Assembly: GCA_036338025.1 (NCBI GenBank)
Contig: JAYZDB010000318.1
Span: 1 to 9,054 of the forward strand
From: JAYZDB01 sp036338025
Lineage (GTDB): Bacteria > Planctomycetota > UBA1135 > UBA2386
DNA length: 9,054 nt
Reading direction: 5' to 3'
Positions 1 through 7,234 of this stretch are shown here, piece after piece; within the stretch, counting starts at the first letter, position 1; each line of letters opens with the position of its first letter. The position numbers and the translations under genes are program-made. Below the pieces are notes generated by a model, which had not been told where the DNA came from, ran no database searches, and was given only the letters and a program-made list of their open reading frames with translations.

Positions 1-34
1 GGTGGCGGGTCACCAGGACACGCATGTCTGCCAT
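1..34 (-). CDS. Start of an unidentified CDS running off the left edge (possibly uroporphyrinogen-III synthase)
   Basis: Only 11 codons are visible, reading MADMRVLVTRH, from an ATG at 34 or an in-frame ATG at 25. It begins 15 bases after the symporter stop on the same strand, the spacing expected of a next gene in an operon. From the second ATG the peptide reads MRVLVTRH, which resembles the N-terminus of many uroporphyrinogen-III synthases (HemD, typically M-[RK]-[IV]-L-V-T-R). It could equally be any protein starting with a beta strand. No clear Shine-Dalgarno sequence is seen. Eleven codons are too few for identification, so the HemD idea is a guess and no symbol is given. Confidence 0.3.
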   Translation of the reverse strand, partial: MADMRVLVTRH

Positions 35-39
35 CAGAC
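26..39 (-). other. Small perfect hairpin holding the putative start codon
   Basis: GTCTG and CAGAC pair perfectly around a four-base loop. It lies 10 bases past the symporter stop. There is no T-run after it on the minus strand, so it is a poor intrinsic terminator. The loop holds the ATG proposed as the start of the next gene. A five-base stem can easily arise by chance. Confidence 0.2.
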
Positions 40-49
40 CGGACCCGTG

Positions 50-1360
50 TCAGTGTGCATCGTCTTCGCCGGGCAGATTCTCTGGATCGTGAAGTAGACC
101 CTCGCTGGAAGCAACCGCCGTCGCGACTGTCGCATCGCCAGTGACGTTGAGAACCGTGCGGCACATGTCCAGCGGCCGGTCGACTCCGAGGATCAACCCG
201 ATACCGGCCGGCGGGACGTCGATCTGCTTGAGGACCAGCACCAACATCACGATCCCGACACCCGGGACGGCGGCGGTTCCGATCGACGCGAGGGTAGCAG
301 TGAGGACGATCATCAACTGTTGCTCGAGGTCGGGTATCCTGCCCATGGTGGCCGATGCGATGAACACCGCCGCAACGCCCTGGTAGAGGCCGGTACCATC
401 CATGTTGATGGTGGCGCCCAGCGGCAAGACAAACCCGCTGACTTCCTCGTCGACGCCGACGTTCTTCTCGGCGCAACGCATGGTCACCGGCAGGGTCGCA
501 CCCGACGAACTCGAACTGAACGCCAACAACTGGGCCGGCACCATGCCCCTGAAAAACCGCTTGAGGGGTACCTTGCCGAGGAACTTGAGGATCGGCACAT
601 AGACCAGGGTTGCGTGAGTAACGAGAGCGGCGACCACGCACAGCATGTACATCGCCAGTGCCCCCATCAGTTCCCCGAGGAGTTCGGTCTCTTCGCCCAT
701 TTCCGCAACCACTGAGGCGATCAAGGCGAACACACCAAACGGCGCGATCTTCATGATCAGCATCACCATCTCGATGATCGCATCGGACAGCACCTGGAAG
801 ACCTTGATGGCGTGACCGGCGGAATCGAGCCGCGTCAGTGCAATGCCCAGCATCACGGCGAAGAACACCACGTGCAGCATGTTCGCGTTGGCCAGCGCTG
901 CGAATGGATTGGTCGGCACGATCGCGTTGACCATCTGTTGCAAGATGGTCTGGCCACCCAGTTGCTCAGCGGACGCAACCCGGGTGCTGACCTTGTCGGC
1001 GTACTGTGCGGATAATTTCTCGACCAGCTCCGGTGAGATCCCTCCGCCAGGGTTGATGAGGTTGACAATCACCAGGCCGATGGTGATCGCGATGGCTGTC
1101 GTGCCAAGGTAGAGCCCAATCGTCTTGCCCCCGATTCTCCCGACCTTGGAGGTATCGTTCAGGCTCGCCACCCCTGCAACCAGCGAGAACAAGACCAGCG
1201 GCACGGCGATCATCTTCAGCAAGTTCATGAACAGCGTGCCGAACGGCTTGATCCAGCCGATGACATGCTCGGTGGATCCCAGGTTGGCCGCCGCCAGGCC
1301 GTAGCCGACCCCCAGGCCCATGCCGATGAGGATCCACCAGTGCATCGCGAGTTTCTTCAT
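50..1360 (-). CDS. DAACS-family sodium (or proton):glutamate/aspartate symporter
   Basis: Predicted inner-membrane secondary transporter of the dicarboxylate/amino acid:cation symporter family (GltP, GltT, DctA, archaeal GltPh), importing acidic amino acids with cations. The protein has 436 residues, normal for the family, and is hydrophobic throughout. Family signatures are in order: the serine-rich HP1 loop FSSSSSGATLPVT (281-293), the NMDGT cation-site motif (319-323), the HP2 loop with SIGTAAVPGVG (359-369), and the TM8 segment DRPLDMCRTVLNVTGD. In that segment D394, D398, R401, N405 and D409 match GltPh D390, D394, R397, N401 and D405. The arginine equivalent to GltPh R397 favours acidic over neutral substrates. 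I chose the ATG at 1360 (MKKLAMHWW) over an in-frame TTG at 1369; neither has a good Shine-Dalgarno. It follows uup by 38 bases. Coupling ion and exact substrate cannot be told, so no specific symbol is given. Confidence 0.93.
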   Translation of the reverse strand: MKKLAMHWWILIGMGLGVGYGLAAANLGSTEHVIGWIKPFGTLFMNLLKMIAVPLVLFSLVAGVASLNDTSKVGRIGGKTIGLYLGTTAIAITIGLVIVNLINPGGGISPELVEKLSAQYADKVSTRVASAEQLGGQTILQQMVNAIVPTNPFAALANANMLHVVFFAVMLGIALTRLDSAGHAIKVFQVLSDAIIEMVMLIMKIAPFGVFALIASVVAEMGEETELLGELMGALAMYMLCVVAALVTHATLVYVPILKFLGKVPLKRFFRGMVPAQLLAFSSSSSGATLPVTMRCAEKNVGVDEEVSGFVLPLGATINMDGTGLYQGVAAVFIASATMGRIPDLEQQLMIVLTATLASIGTAAVPGVGIVMLVLVLKQIDVPPAGIGLILGVDRPLDMCRTVLNVTGDATVATAVASSEGLLHDPENLPGEDDAH

Positions 1361-1398
1361 CGCGCGCAAGGCTAAGGGATGGTGGCCCGGATTGCGAC

Positions 1399-3315
1399 TC
1401 AGCCCGCAGCTTGCTCGATCGCTTCGAGCTCTTCCCAGCGGGCGTAGAGTTCGTCGACCACAGCCTGCGCGGCATCGCGCTGCCCGGTCAACTCCTGGGG
1501 ATCGTGGCTGGCACCATCCTGCCAGGTCGCAGGATCAGCCAGCCTCTCGTCCAACTCCGTGACGCGCAGTTCGGCCTCGGCGAGGCGTCCGGGGAGCTCC
1601 TCGAGTTCGGCACGCTCCCGGGTGCTGAGCTTACGCCCCCTGGCCTTGCTGCCCGGCTGCGCCGGCTTGCTGCCAGGCTTGTCCCCAGGCCGCGCGGTGA
1701 CGGCAGACTCCTCGGCGCGGACTTTCTCGAGCAATCCACTCAGGTCGCCGGCGTGCAGTCGGTGGTTGCCGCTGCCATCGAGGTAGAGAATGCGGGTTGC
1801 GACCCGATCGAGGAAATAGCGGTCGTGGCTGACCACGATCACGACGCCGGGAAACGCGATCAGAGCCTCCTCCAACACCCGCAGGGTCATCAAGTCGAGA
1901 TCATTGGTCGGCTCGTCGAGGATCAGGACGTTGCCATCCGCGCACAGGAGCTTGGCCAACAAGACCCGGTTGCGTTCGCCGCCAGACAGGGTGCCGATCT
2001 TGGCGTGCTTCATCGCACCCGGGAACAGGAATTGCTCGAGGAACGACTCGATACGAACCGCGCGTCCGTCCACGTGCACGTAGTCGTTCTTGCCAGCGAC
2101 CTCTTCCAACACGGAATTCGTCTCCAGCAGGTCCGAACGCTTCTGATCGATGCTGGCGAACTTGACGGTCGATCCGAGGGCGACGGCACCTGACAGGGGT
2201 TCCAGTTCCCCGGTGAAGATGTTGAGCAGGGTAGTCTTGCCAGCACCATTCGGGCCGACGATACCGATCCGGGTCCGGGCACCGATCTCGAGGTCGAGGT
2301 CAGCGATCAGCTTCGCGCCGCCGTAACCCGCAGCGACCTTCTCGACATTGATGACGCGTTCACCGAGCCGGGGTCCTGACGGAATCCTGAACTCCAATTC
2401 GTCGGCGTCCCGCTCAGGTGCAGCATCGACGAGGTCGTGGTAGCGGCCGATACGCGCCTTGGCTTTGGTGGACCGGGCCGGTGGACCCCGCCTCATCCAC
2501 TCGGTCTCGCGGCGCAGCAGGTTGAGGCGCGAGGACTCGGCCGACTGCTCGCGATCCAGGCGGGCCGCACGGGCCATGAGAAAATCCGAATAGCCCCCCG
2601 CGTACTCATGCAGGGCACCTGTTTCAATCTCGACGGTCCGGGTAACCAGCCGGTCGAGGAAATACCGATCATGGGTCACCAGGACCAGGGGGCACCGCGT
2701 CTGCAAGAGGTAGTCCTCCAGCCAGTCGGTCACCGTCGCGTCGAGATGGTTGGTCGGCTCGTCGAGGATCAACAGATCCGGACTCGACAGCAGCAGGCGT
2801 GCGAGGGCAACTCGACGCCGCTCGCCGCCAGACAGGGCTCCACAGGGGACGGACAAACCTGCGAGACCGAGGTGCTGGATGAACGCATCGACCTTGTGCT
2901 CGATGTCGTGACCACCCTGGGCATCCAACAAATCCTCGAGACCGGCCTGCTCGACCAGCAAGTTCTCGAGCTCATCTGCACCGGCATCCGCCATCGCCTG
3001 ATGAACCCGATCGAGTTCTGCAACTGTCCTCTCACGTTCGAGCAGGCCAGCTCGTACCGCGTCAACAATCGACAACTGCGGCTCCAACACTGGCTCCTGG
3101 TCCAGGTAGCCGCGTCGTAATCCGCGCCGCACCGTTCGCCTGCCGTGGTCGGGCACCTCGACCCCGGCCAGGATTCGAAGCAGGGTCGACTTGCCGCTGC
3201 CGTTGGCGCCCAGTAGACCGATCCGATCCTCATCCGACACCACCATCGAGACACCCCGCAGGAGGCGCTTCTCGTCGTAGCTTTGGACGATGTCTTGCAG
3301 GGTCAGGATGGCCAT
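1399..3315 (-). CDS. uup: ABC-F family ATPase, Uup type
   Basis: Soluble ATPase with two ABC domains and no membrane segments, as in the ABC-F translation-factor family that acts at the ribosome. Domain 1 has Walker A GANGSGKST (36-44), Q-loop around Q73, signature LSGGE (161-165), Walker B LLILDEP (181-187) and switch histidine H215. Domain 2 has GPNGAGKTT (354-362), Q391, LSGGE (443-447), LILDEP (464-469) and H497. The linker between the domains (about 245-315) is basic and helical. After a proline/glycine/lysine-rich tether (about 540-562) comes a charged C-terminal region (565-637) predicted as coiled coil. This 638-residue layout with a C-terminal coiled coil points to Uup, which has also been linked to DNA branched-intermediate tolerance in E. 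coli, rather than EttA. All catalytic motifs look intact. The ATG at 3315 directly precedes the first ABC strand (MAILTLQDI); no strong Shine-Dalgarno is seen. Confidence 0.92.
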   Translation of the reverse strand: MAILTLQDIVQSYDEKRLLRGVSMVVSDEDRIGLLGANGSGKSTLLRILAGVEVPDHGRRTVRRGLRRGYLDQEPVLEPQLSIVDAVRAGLLERERTVAELDRVHQAMADAGADELENLLVEQAGLEDLLDAQGGHDIEHKVDAFIQHLGLAGLSVPCGALSGGERRRVALARLLLSSPDLLILDEPTNHLDATVTDWLEDYLLQTRCPLVLVTHDRYFLDRLVTRTVEIETGALHEYAGGYSDFLMARAARLDREQSAESSRLNLLRRETEWMRRGPPARSTKAKARIGRYHDLVDAAPERDADELEFRIPSGPRLGERVINVEKVAAGYGGAKLIADLDLEIGARTRIGIVGPNGAGKTTLLNIFTGELEPLSGAVALGSTVKFASIDQKRSDLLETNSVLEEVAGKNDYVHVDGRAVRIESFLEQFLFPGAMKHAKIGTLSGGERNRVLLAKLLCADGNVLILDEPTNDLDLMTLRVLEEALIAFPGVVIVVSHDRYFLDRVATRILYLDGSGNHRLHAGDLSGLLEKVRAEESAVTARPGDKPGSKPAQPGSKARGRKLSTRERAELEELPGRLAEAELRVTELDERLADPATWQDGASHDPQELTGQRDAAQAVVDELYARWEELEAIEQAAG

Positions 3316-3332
3316 GCGAGACGATGATGCGG

Positions 3333-3359
3333 CCGCCTGCCGCCCAACGCCAGAGGCGG
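3333..3359. repeat. Inverted repeat CCGCCT-N15-AGGCGG in the gap upstream of uup
   Basis: CCGCCT (3333-3338) and AGGCGG (3354-3359) are perfect complements in the 63-base gap between the stop of the exported-protein gene and the uup start. An alternative CCGCC/GGCGG pairing (3340-3344 with 3355-3359) gives a 10-base loop. There is no T-run, so intrinsic termination is unlikely. It might attenuate or separate transcription of uup, or be chance in GC-rich DNA. Confidence 0.3.
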
Positions 3360-3378
3360 GATCAGATCTTCACACCAA

Positions 3379-4986
3379 TCAAAGGCGCTTGTTGAACTTT
3401 GTGTAGCCGGCTTCGATCTTCTGCCAGCTCGCATCATCTGAGCCGCAGACCGCCGCATTGACCGTGACCCGAAGCTTGCTGCGAAGCTCCGCCCAGGCAT
3501 TCTGCAAGGCCTCGCTCTGCTCGGTACTACGTCCCGGAACCACGCCGGCACCGCTGCGCTCGGGTGGCAGCCGAAGAGTCTTCATCGCAGCCCGCACAGC
3601 GCTGAGGTAATCCACCAGGAAGCCATCCTCAAACGATGACCTCGGGCCCAGGATCAGTCGAGCCAGGCGACCACGCTGGTAACGCAACCGGTATTCCTCG
3701 TCTTCGATGGTGGGAACCTCGTGGTGGACGAGAGCCCGCACGGTTCCGAGATTACCCGCCCTCATCCCTTCGCGGATCACGTTCTTTTCCCGTTCACCAA
3801 CGACGAACTCGAACCTGCCGCGCACCATCTTGCTGTCCCGCAGATACTGATACAGTCCCACCCGCAACCAGGAGGGGACGTGTCGGTACAGGTGGTGGTC
3901 CTTGTCGGATAGGAACTGGTGCAACAGGCCTTGATACAGGGTACGCAAGGCGCCGGGATTGCGCGCAGGTTCGCGCCGCTGCGTGAACACGATCTCGCGA
4001 ATCTCCGGGACGTACGGACTGTTGCGGTTGGAGCGCGCGCGGTAGCGACTGTGGTCGATGCTACTCTCGAAGATCCGGATCACGGCCGGCATGACGATGT
4101 CATCCGTGACCGCACCCAGGTGGTCATCACACCACTTGCGGCACAACTCCGCGGCCTTGCCAACGTCGACCGCGTAGCGCGCCGGTGCCTTCGAGATCAC
4201 CAGGAAGTGGTCGGTCTTCTGCACCCGCCAACCCGCGGCAACATCTGCCTTGGCCGCAGCCAGGAACTTCTCCTGGAAATTGGAGCGCCGTTCCAGGCGG
4301 TCTCTCGCCGACAGTCCTTGCCAGCGCTCGGAATCCGTGATCCACAGCGGCAGGTCGAAGGGTGCGCCGAGCGGCATCGGTTCCGCCTTGATGGTCTTGA
4401 AGCTGGCGAACGTGGCCCTGATCTGTTTTTGGATCTTCGACTCGTGCTGCTCCATGACGGCAAACTCAATCGCGGCGTGGGCTTTCTCGAGTTCGAAGAT
4501 CCAGGTCTGTAGGATGTACACCGCGCCACTACCTGCCTTGCGTCGGACCCGGTACTGCTTGCACGGCACACCTGCCGCCTCGGTCTGCTCGGTCGACAGC
4601 ACCGACATCTCACCGTCGAGGTTACGGGCAAGGTAGTCGGCGTAGTCGAGGTAGAACGGCACCCAGGCCTGTACTCCCTTGGCCTTCTTGAACTCCCTGG
4701 CCCGCGCTGCATCCGCCTTGGAGATCACGATCACCCGCATCTCCGGCAAGTGATCCCAACGCGCGCCCTTGATCGGGTAGGTCCTGCGTGACAGGTAACG
4801 ACCCCGCACCACCCGCCGGTCCTTCTCGGCAGAAGCTCGCGGCCACTTCGGCGGCAGTTTGACACGGAACCCAAACTGGGAGTCCACGTGATAGCCCCGC
4901 TGTGCCACCAGGACGGTCGGCACTAGCAAGGCCAGGACACCAAGAAACACCAGTCCCGGCCGGCGGTTTGCTGCAGAACGCTGCAT
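3379..4986 (-). CDS. Exported protein of unknown function with a degenerate gluzincin-like (pseudo-peptidase) domain
   Basis: I do not recognise a named gene. The 535-residue protein has a basic N-terminus followed by a hydrophobic stretch (11-28, ending LVAQ), consistent with a Sec signal peptide or anchor, so it is probably periplasmic. Residues about 30-200 begin with an FGF-VKLP-W pattern and end with an F-SF segment, which recalls PsbP/DcrB-like domains (inference). Residues about 255-385 resemble gluzincin metallopeptidase-like proteins known from planctomycetes: DHFLVISKAP (259-268), then LYQGLLHQFL (350-359), then PSWLRVGLYQYL (371-382). Active family members there have HExxH and W-x-x-EG. 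Here the first His and the Glu are Q352 and G353, only H356 remains, and the third ligand position is V376, so it should not be a zinc peptidase. The ATG at 4986 is chosen because it starts the signal peptide; a longer frame to 5064 would overlap the upstream gene. No clear Shine-Dalgarno is seen. Confidence 0.8.
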   Translation of the reverse strand: MQRSAANRRPGLVFLGVLALLVPTVLVAQRGYHVDSQFGFRVKLPPKWPRASAEKDRRVVRGRYLSRRTYPIKGARWDHLPEMRVIVISKADAARAREFKKAKGVQAWVPFYLDYADYLARNLDGEMSVLSTEQTEAAGVPCKQYRVRRKAGSGAVYILQTWIFELEKAHAAIEFAVMEQHESKIQKQIRATFASFKTIKAEPMPLGAPFDLPLWITDSERWQGLSARDRLERRSNFQEKFLAAAKADVAAGWRVQKTDHFLVISKAPARYAVDVGKAAELCRKWCDDHLGAVTDDIVMPAVIRIFESSIDHSRYRARSNRNSPYVPEIREIVFTQRREPARNPGALRTLYQGLLHQFLSDKDHHLYRHVPSWLRVGLYQYLRDSKMVRGRFEFVVGEREKNVIREGMRAGNLGTVRALVHHEVPTIEDEEYRLRYQRGRLARLILGPRSSFEDGFLVDYLSAVRAAMKTLRLPPERSGAGVVPGRSTEQSEALQNAWAELRSKLRVTVNAAVCGSDDASWQKIEAGYTKFNKRL

Positions 4987-5007
4987 GGTCAGAAGTTTGA
5001 CGGAATA

Positions 5008-5039
5008 GCCCGCGGGCGGCCGCCAGTCTACCCCGGGGT
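5008..5039. repeat. Cluster of three GC-rich palindromes between the SBP gene and the exported-protein gene
   Basis: Three perfect 10-base palindromes sit in the 64-base gap: GCCCGCGGGC (5008-5017), GGCGGCCGCC (5015-5024, overlapping the first) and ACCCCGGGGT (5030-5039). They lie 22 to 53 bases upstream of the ATG at 4986. In RNA they could fold in competing ways. No T-run follows, so a simple terminator is not supported. Confidence 0.4.
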
Positions 5040-5050
5040 CCAGGCTGCAA

Positions 5051-6793
5051 CTACCGCCTCTCAAAACCTCTGAGGTGAATCCGGTCCTTCGGAGCCACCC
5101 AGAACCTCTCCGGAGTCACCCCTTTCCACTGCGGTTCGGCAGCTTGGAACCGCCGGTGCAGGAGCAGCGAATTTCGCGGGTGCACGAAGAAAGTGATGGG
5201 CTGGTCGGCATGGATCAAGCGGTTGAAGCGATGGTACATCCTGTGGCGCCGGGCCTCGTCCGGCTCAGCACGAGCATTGCGCAGCAACTCGTCAACCGCG
5301 TCATTGCGGTAGCGCATCAGGTTGTGCCGATCCGTCTGACCACTCGGGTTGGAGTGGAAGAACTCGAACGGATCCACCCCGGTCGGCGAATGGCGCCAGT
5401 ACATCATGTAACCGTCGAATTCGCCATCCGCCCGCCGCTGCCTGGCAGCGGTGTTCTCCATGAGTTGCGCCTGCAACACCACCCCGGCATTTTCGAACGA
5501 CGCCTGCGCCATCTGCAAGATCCGCCGGTATCGCTCTTCGGTAGCGGCCACGATTTCAATACGCAGCGGCCCATGTTCGCGGCCGTCCCCATAACCGGCT
5601 TCGGCCAGTAACGCGCGCGCAGCAGCCGGGTCGAAGTCAATCGGCAGCAGGTCTTCGCTGTATTCGGGCGACCTCGGTTGGAACCAACAGCGAGCAAGCC
5701 GCGCACTCCCACCAAACAACTCCTCGGCGATGCGATTCCGGTCAAACAACATGGTCAGGGCGCGGCGCACCCGCGCATCTGCCAGGGGTTTGCGGGCGTG
5801 GTTCCATACTACAAAGAACTGCCCGGCCACCGGGGTGTCGTAGTCGAAGCGCCGGTACTTGTTCAGCAGGTCCGGTACCTCTTCCAACAAGGCGTCCATA
5901 TCCATCGGCATGTGCCAGTCGAGAGCCTCCTTGCGAAGTTCGGTGAACACAGCCTGCGCGGATCCGCTGATCCGCAATCGCATCCCGGCGAGGTTCCAGG
6001 ACCGCGGCTGCACCGCGCGGTGCCAGGACCGCGGGTTCTGGACCAACCACAACTCCTGGCCACGCTCCCAGACCACGTCGCCCTGCGTGTCCACCGCCAA
6101 TTGATACGGGCCGGTGCCGGGGCCGGGCAGCTGCACCAATCCTAGCAAGCGACCAAACTCAGGGTGCTGCGTGCCGACTGGACCTTCGGCGCCCTCGGCG
6201 TGGGCGAGCTCTGCAATCCGGTCGAGGAACCACTGCTTCTTGACGACCCGGTAGCCGGTCGCAAACCCCGCGAGACCGGTGAAGTGACGCTCCTTCAAGG
6301 TGATCCGAAATCGCCGCTCCCCCACCACCTCGAAACTACGCACCGAGCGCACGCTGTCGGCGATGGACCCGAGCGCAACATCCCGGACCAAACCAACCGC
6401 GTGGGTAAAGGCGACATCCGCCAGCGTCACCGGCGATCCATCAGAGAACTCGAGACCGTCGCGCAACTCGAACAAGAATGACAGTTGATCCCGGGAGGGC
6501 TCCACCAGCTTCGCCAAGCAAGGTTCGAGAGCGCCGGTCGCGGTCGAGAGCCGCATCAGGAAATCGTGGGTGTACCCGATGACAAAGTTCAGCGCCCAGG
6601 CATCACCCGAGGTCAGGGGATTCAGATCCTTGGGTTCCACGATGGCGCTGACGTAGAAGTCACCTTGCGGAAGTTCCCGGCTGTGGTCCATCGGCACAGC
6701 GAACCGGCGCGGCTGGTTGCTCACCACCACCCAGGCGAACAGACCGCCGATCACCGCGATGCTGAGGGCAAGGAAGGTCAGGGCGTGCTTCAC
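5051..6793 (-). CDS. Family-5 extracellular solute-binding protein (peptide/nickel type), membrane-anchored
   Basis: Predicted periplasmic binding protein of the SBP_bac_5 family (OppA, DppA, NikA), which captures peptides or similar ligands for an ABC importer. At 580 residues its length is normal. Residues 4-24 form one hydrophobic segment after a single lysine (signal or anchor), with no lipobox cysteine. Family-typical stretches follow: an N-lobe segment DLNPLTSGDAWALNFVIGYT (56-75), a binding-path segment LRDGLEFSDGSPVTLADVAFT (about 110-130), GPGTGPYQLAV (224-234), a hinge-side segment KPLADARVRRALTMLFDR (335-352), FDPAAARALLAEAGY (387-401), and near the C-terminus QPITFFVHPRNSLLL. A GTG start at 6793 is chosen; it is 14 bases after the crcB stop and begins the signal segment. 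The frame stays open to an ATG at 7000, but that part would lie antiparallel in no sense and simply overlap crcB out of frame. No permease or ATPase genes of an Opp/Dpp importer are nearby. The ligand is unknown. Confidence 0.88.
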   Translation of the reverse strand: MKHALTFLALSIAVIGGLFAWVVVSNQPRRFAVPMDHSRELPQGDFYVSAIVEPKDLNPLTSGDAWALNFVIGYTHDFLMRLSTATGALEPCLAKLVEPSRDQLSFLFELRDGLEFSDGSPVTLADVAFTHAVGLVRDVALGSIADSVRSVRSFEVVGERRFRITLKERHFTGLAGFATGYRVVKKQWFLDRIAELAHAEGAEGPVGTQHPEFGRLLGLVQLPGPGTGPYQLAVDTQGDVVWERGQELWLVQNPRSWHRAVQPRSWNLAGMRLRISGSAQAVFTELRKEALDWHMPMDMDALLEEVPDLLNKYRRFDYDTPVAGQFFVVWNHARKPLADARVRRALTMLFDRNRIAEELFGGSARLARCWFQPRSPEYSEDLLPIDFDPAAARALLAEAGYGDGREHGPLRIEIVAATEERYRRILQMAQASFENAGVVLQAQLMENTAARQRRADGEFDGYMMYWRHSPTGVDPFEFFHSNPSGQTDRHNLMRYRNDAVDELLRNARAEPDEARRHRMYHRFNRLIHADQPITFFVHPRNSLLLHRRFQAAEPQWKGVTPERFWVAPKDRIHLRGFERR

Positions 6794-6807
6794 GGCAATT
6801 CGTTGGT

Positions 6808-7173
6808 TCAGCGCACGAGTCGCAACCCCAGGATGACGAAAGCAACACCAACGACGTTCTGCAGCAGGACGTAGCCCAGCATCGGCGTCCAACCAGACTC
6901 CCTGATCATCGCTTCCCCCTCGGCCGCGAATGTCGAGAAGGTCGTGAACGCACCCAGGAATCCCACGCACAGGATCAGGCTCTGCTGCGGGCTGAGCCAA
7001 TCACCCTTGGCCACCCAGCCCTGGACCAGCCCGAACAGGAAACAACCCAGGGCGTTCACTGCCAGGGTGCCGAGCGGGAAGTCGCCGCGGTATGCCAGGC
7101 GGACCAGCGCATCGAGACCGTAACGAGAGAGACTGCCGAGGCCGCCGGCCAGGAAGATCAAGAGGATGTTCAC
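6808..7173 (-). CDS. crcB: Fluoride ion channel CrcB/Fluc
   Basis: Small inner-membrane channel that lets toxic fluoride leave the cell; Fluc proteins work as antiparallel dimers. The 121-residue length and four hydrophobic segments are typical. Visible signatures are GGLGSLSRY (10-18), PLGTLAVNALGCFLFG (33-48) and GFLGAFTTFSTF (71-82), the last containing the conserved phenylalanines of the fluoride path and the TTFSTF break near the central sodium site. A GTG start at 7173 (MNILLIFLAGG) is preceded by a GGAG eight bases upstream and matches the usual N-terminus; the frame extends to an ATG at 7281 but the added residues are unlike CrcB. Only one copy is present, so a homodimer is expected. 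It is the first gene of the leftward group and diverges from the sirtuin gene. I see no fluoride riboswitch in front of it. Confidence 0.95.
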   Translation of the reverse strand: MNILLIFLAGGLGSLSRYGLDALVRLAYRGDFPLGTLAVNALGCFLFGLVQGWVAKGDWLSPQQSLILCVGFLGAFTTFSTFAAEGEAMIRESGWTPMLGYVLLQNVVGVAFVILGLRLVR

Positions 7174-7181
7174 GATGATGG

Positions 7182-7185
7182 CTCC
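7182..7185 (-). promoter_or_regulatory. Shine-Dalgarno of crcB
   Basis: The minus strand reads GGAG, eight bases before the GTG at 7173. This supports that start over the longer frame to 7281. Confidence 0.6.
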
Positions 7186-7205
7186 GCCCTCTAGCGTACC
7201 GGACA

Positions 7206-7219
7206 GCGTGCAGACACGC
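7206..7219. repeat. Inverted repeat GCGTG-N4-CACGC in the crcB/sirtuin divergent region
   Basis: A perfect five-base dyad around CAGA sits between the two divergent starts, 33 bases from the crcB start and 16 bases from the TTG proposed for the sirtuin. It could be an operator or a small RNA hairpin. No convincing -10/-35 pair was found in this short region. Confidence 0.3.
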
Positions 7220-7222
7220 GCT

Positions 7223-7226
7223 GGAG
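7223..7226 (+). promoter_or_regulatory. Shine-Dalgarno supporting the TTG start of the sirtuin gene
   Basis: GGAG lies eight bases before the TTG at 7235. None of the upstream candidates (ATG 7166, 7175, 7178; GTG 7208) has a comparable site. It is the main reason for choosing the shorter protein. Confidence 0.5.
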
Positions 7227-7234
7227 AATCGAAC

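Noticed and set aside
1361..1398. Possible terminator between uup and the symporter gene
   Set aside because: The 38-base gap has no stem followed by a T-run on the minus strand.
1411..2193. A 260-codon plus-strand open frame opposite uup
   Set aside because: It is antisense to intact ABC-F motifs and has no recognisable motif or start signal. The frames at 2437-3120, 3919-4512 and 5678-6145 are rejected for the same reason against their opposite genes.
4987..5064. N-terminal extension of the exported protein to 5064
   Set aside because: It would run into the upstream gene's end and place 26 residues before a good signal peptide.
6794..7000. N-terminal extension of the solute-binding protein to ATG 7000
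   Set aside because: It would overlap most of the second half of crcB in another frame, and the extra 69 residues are not signal-like. The GTG at 6793 directly begins the hydrophobic segment.
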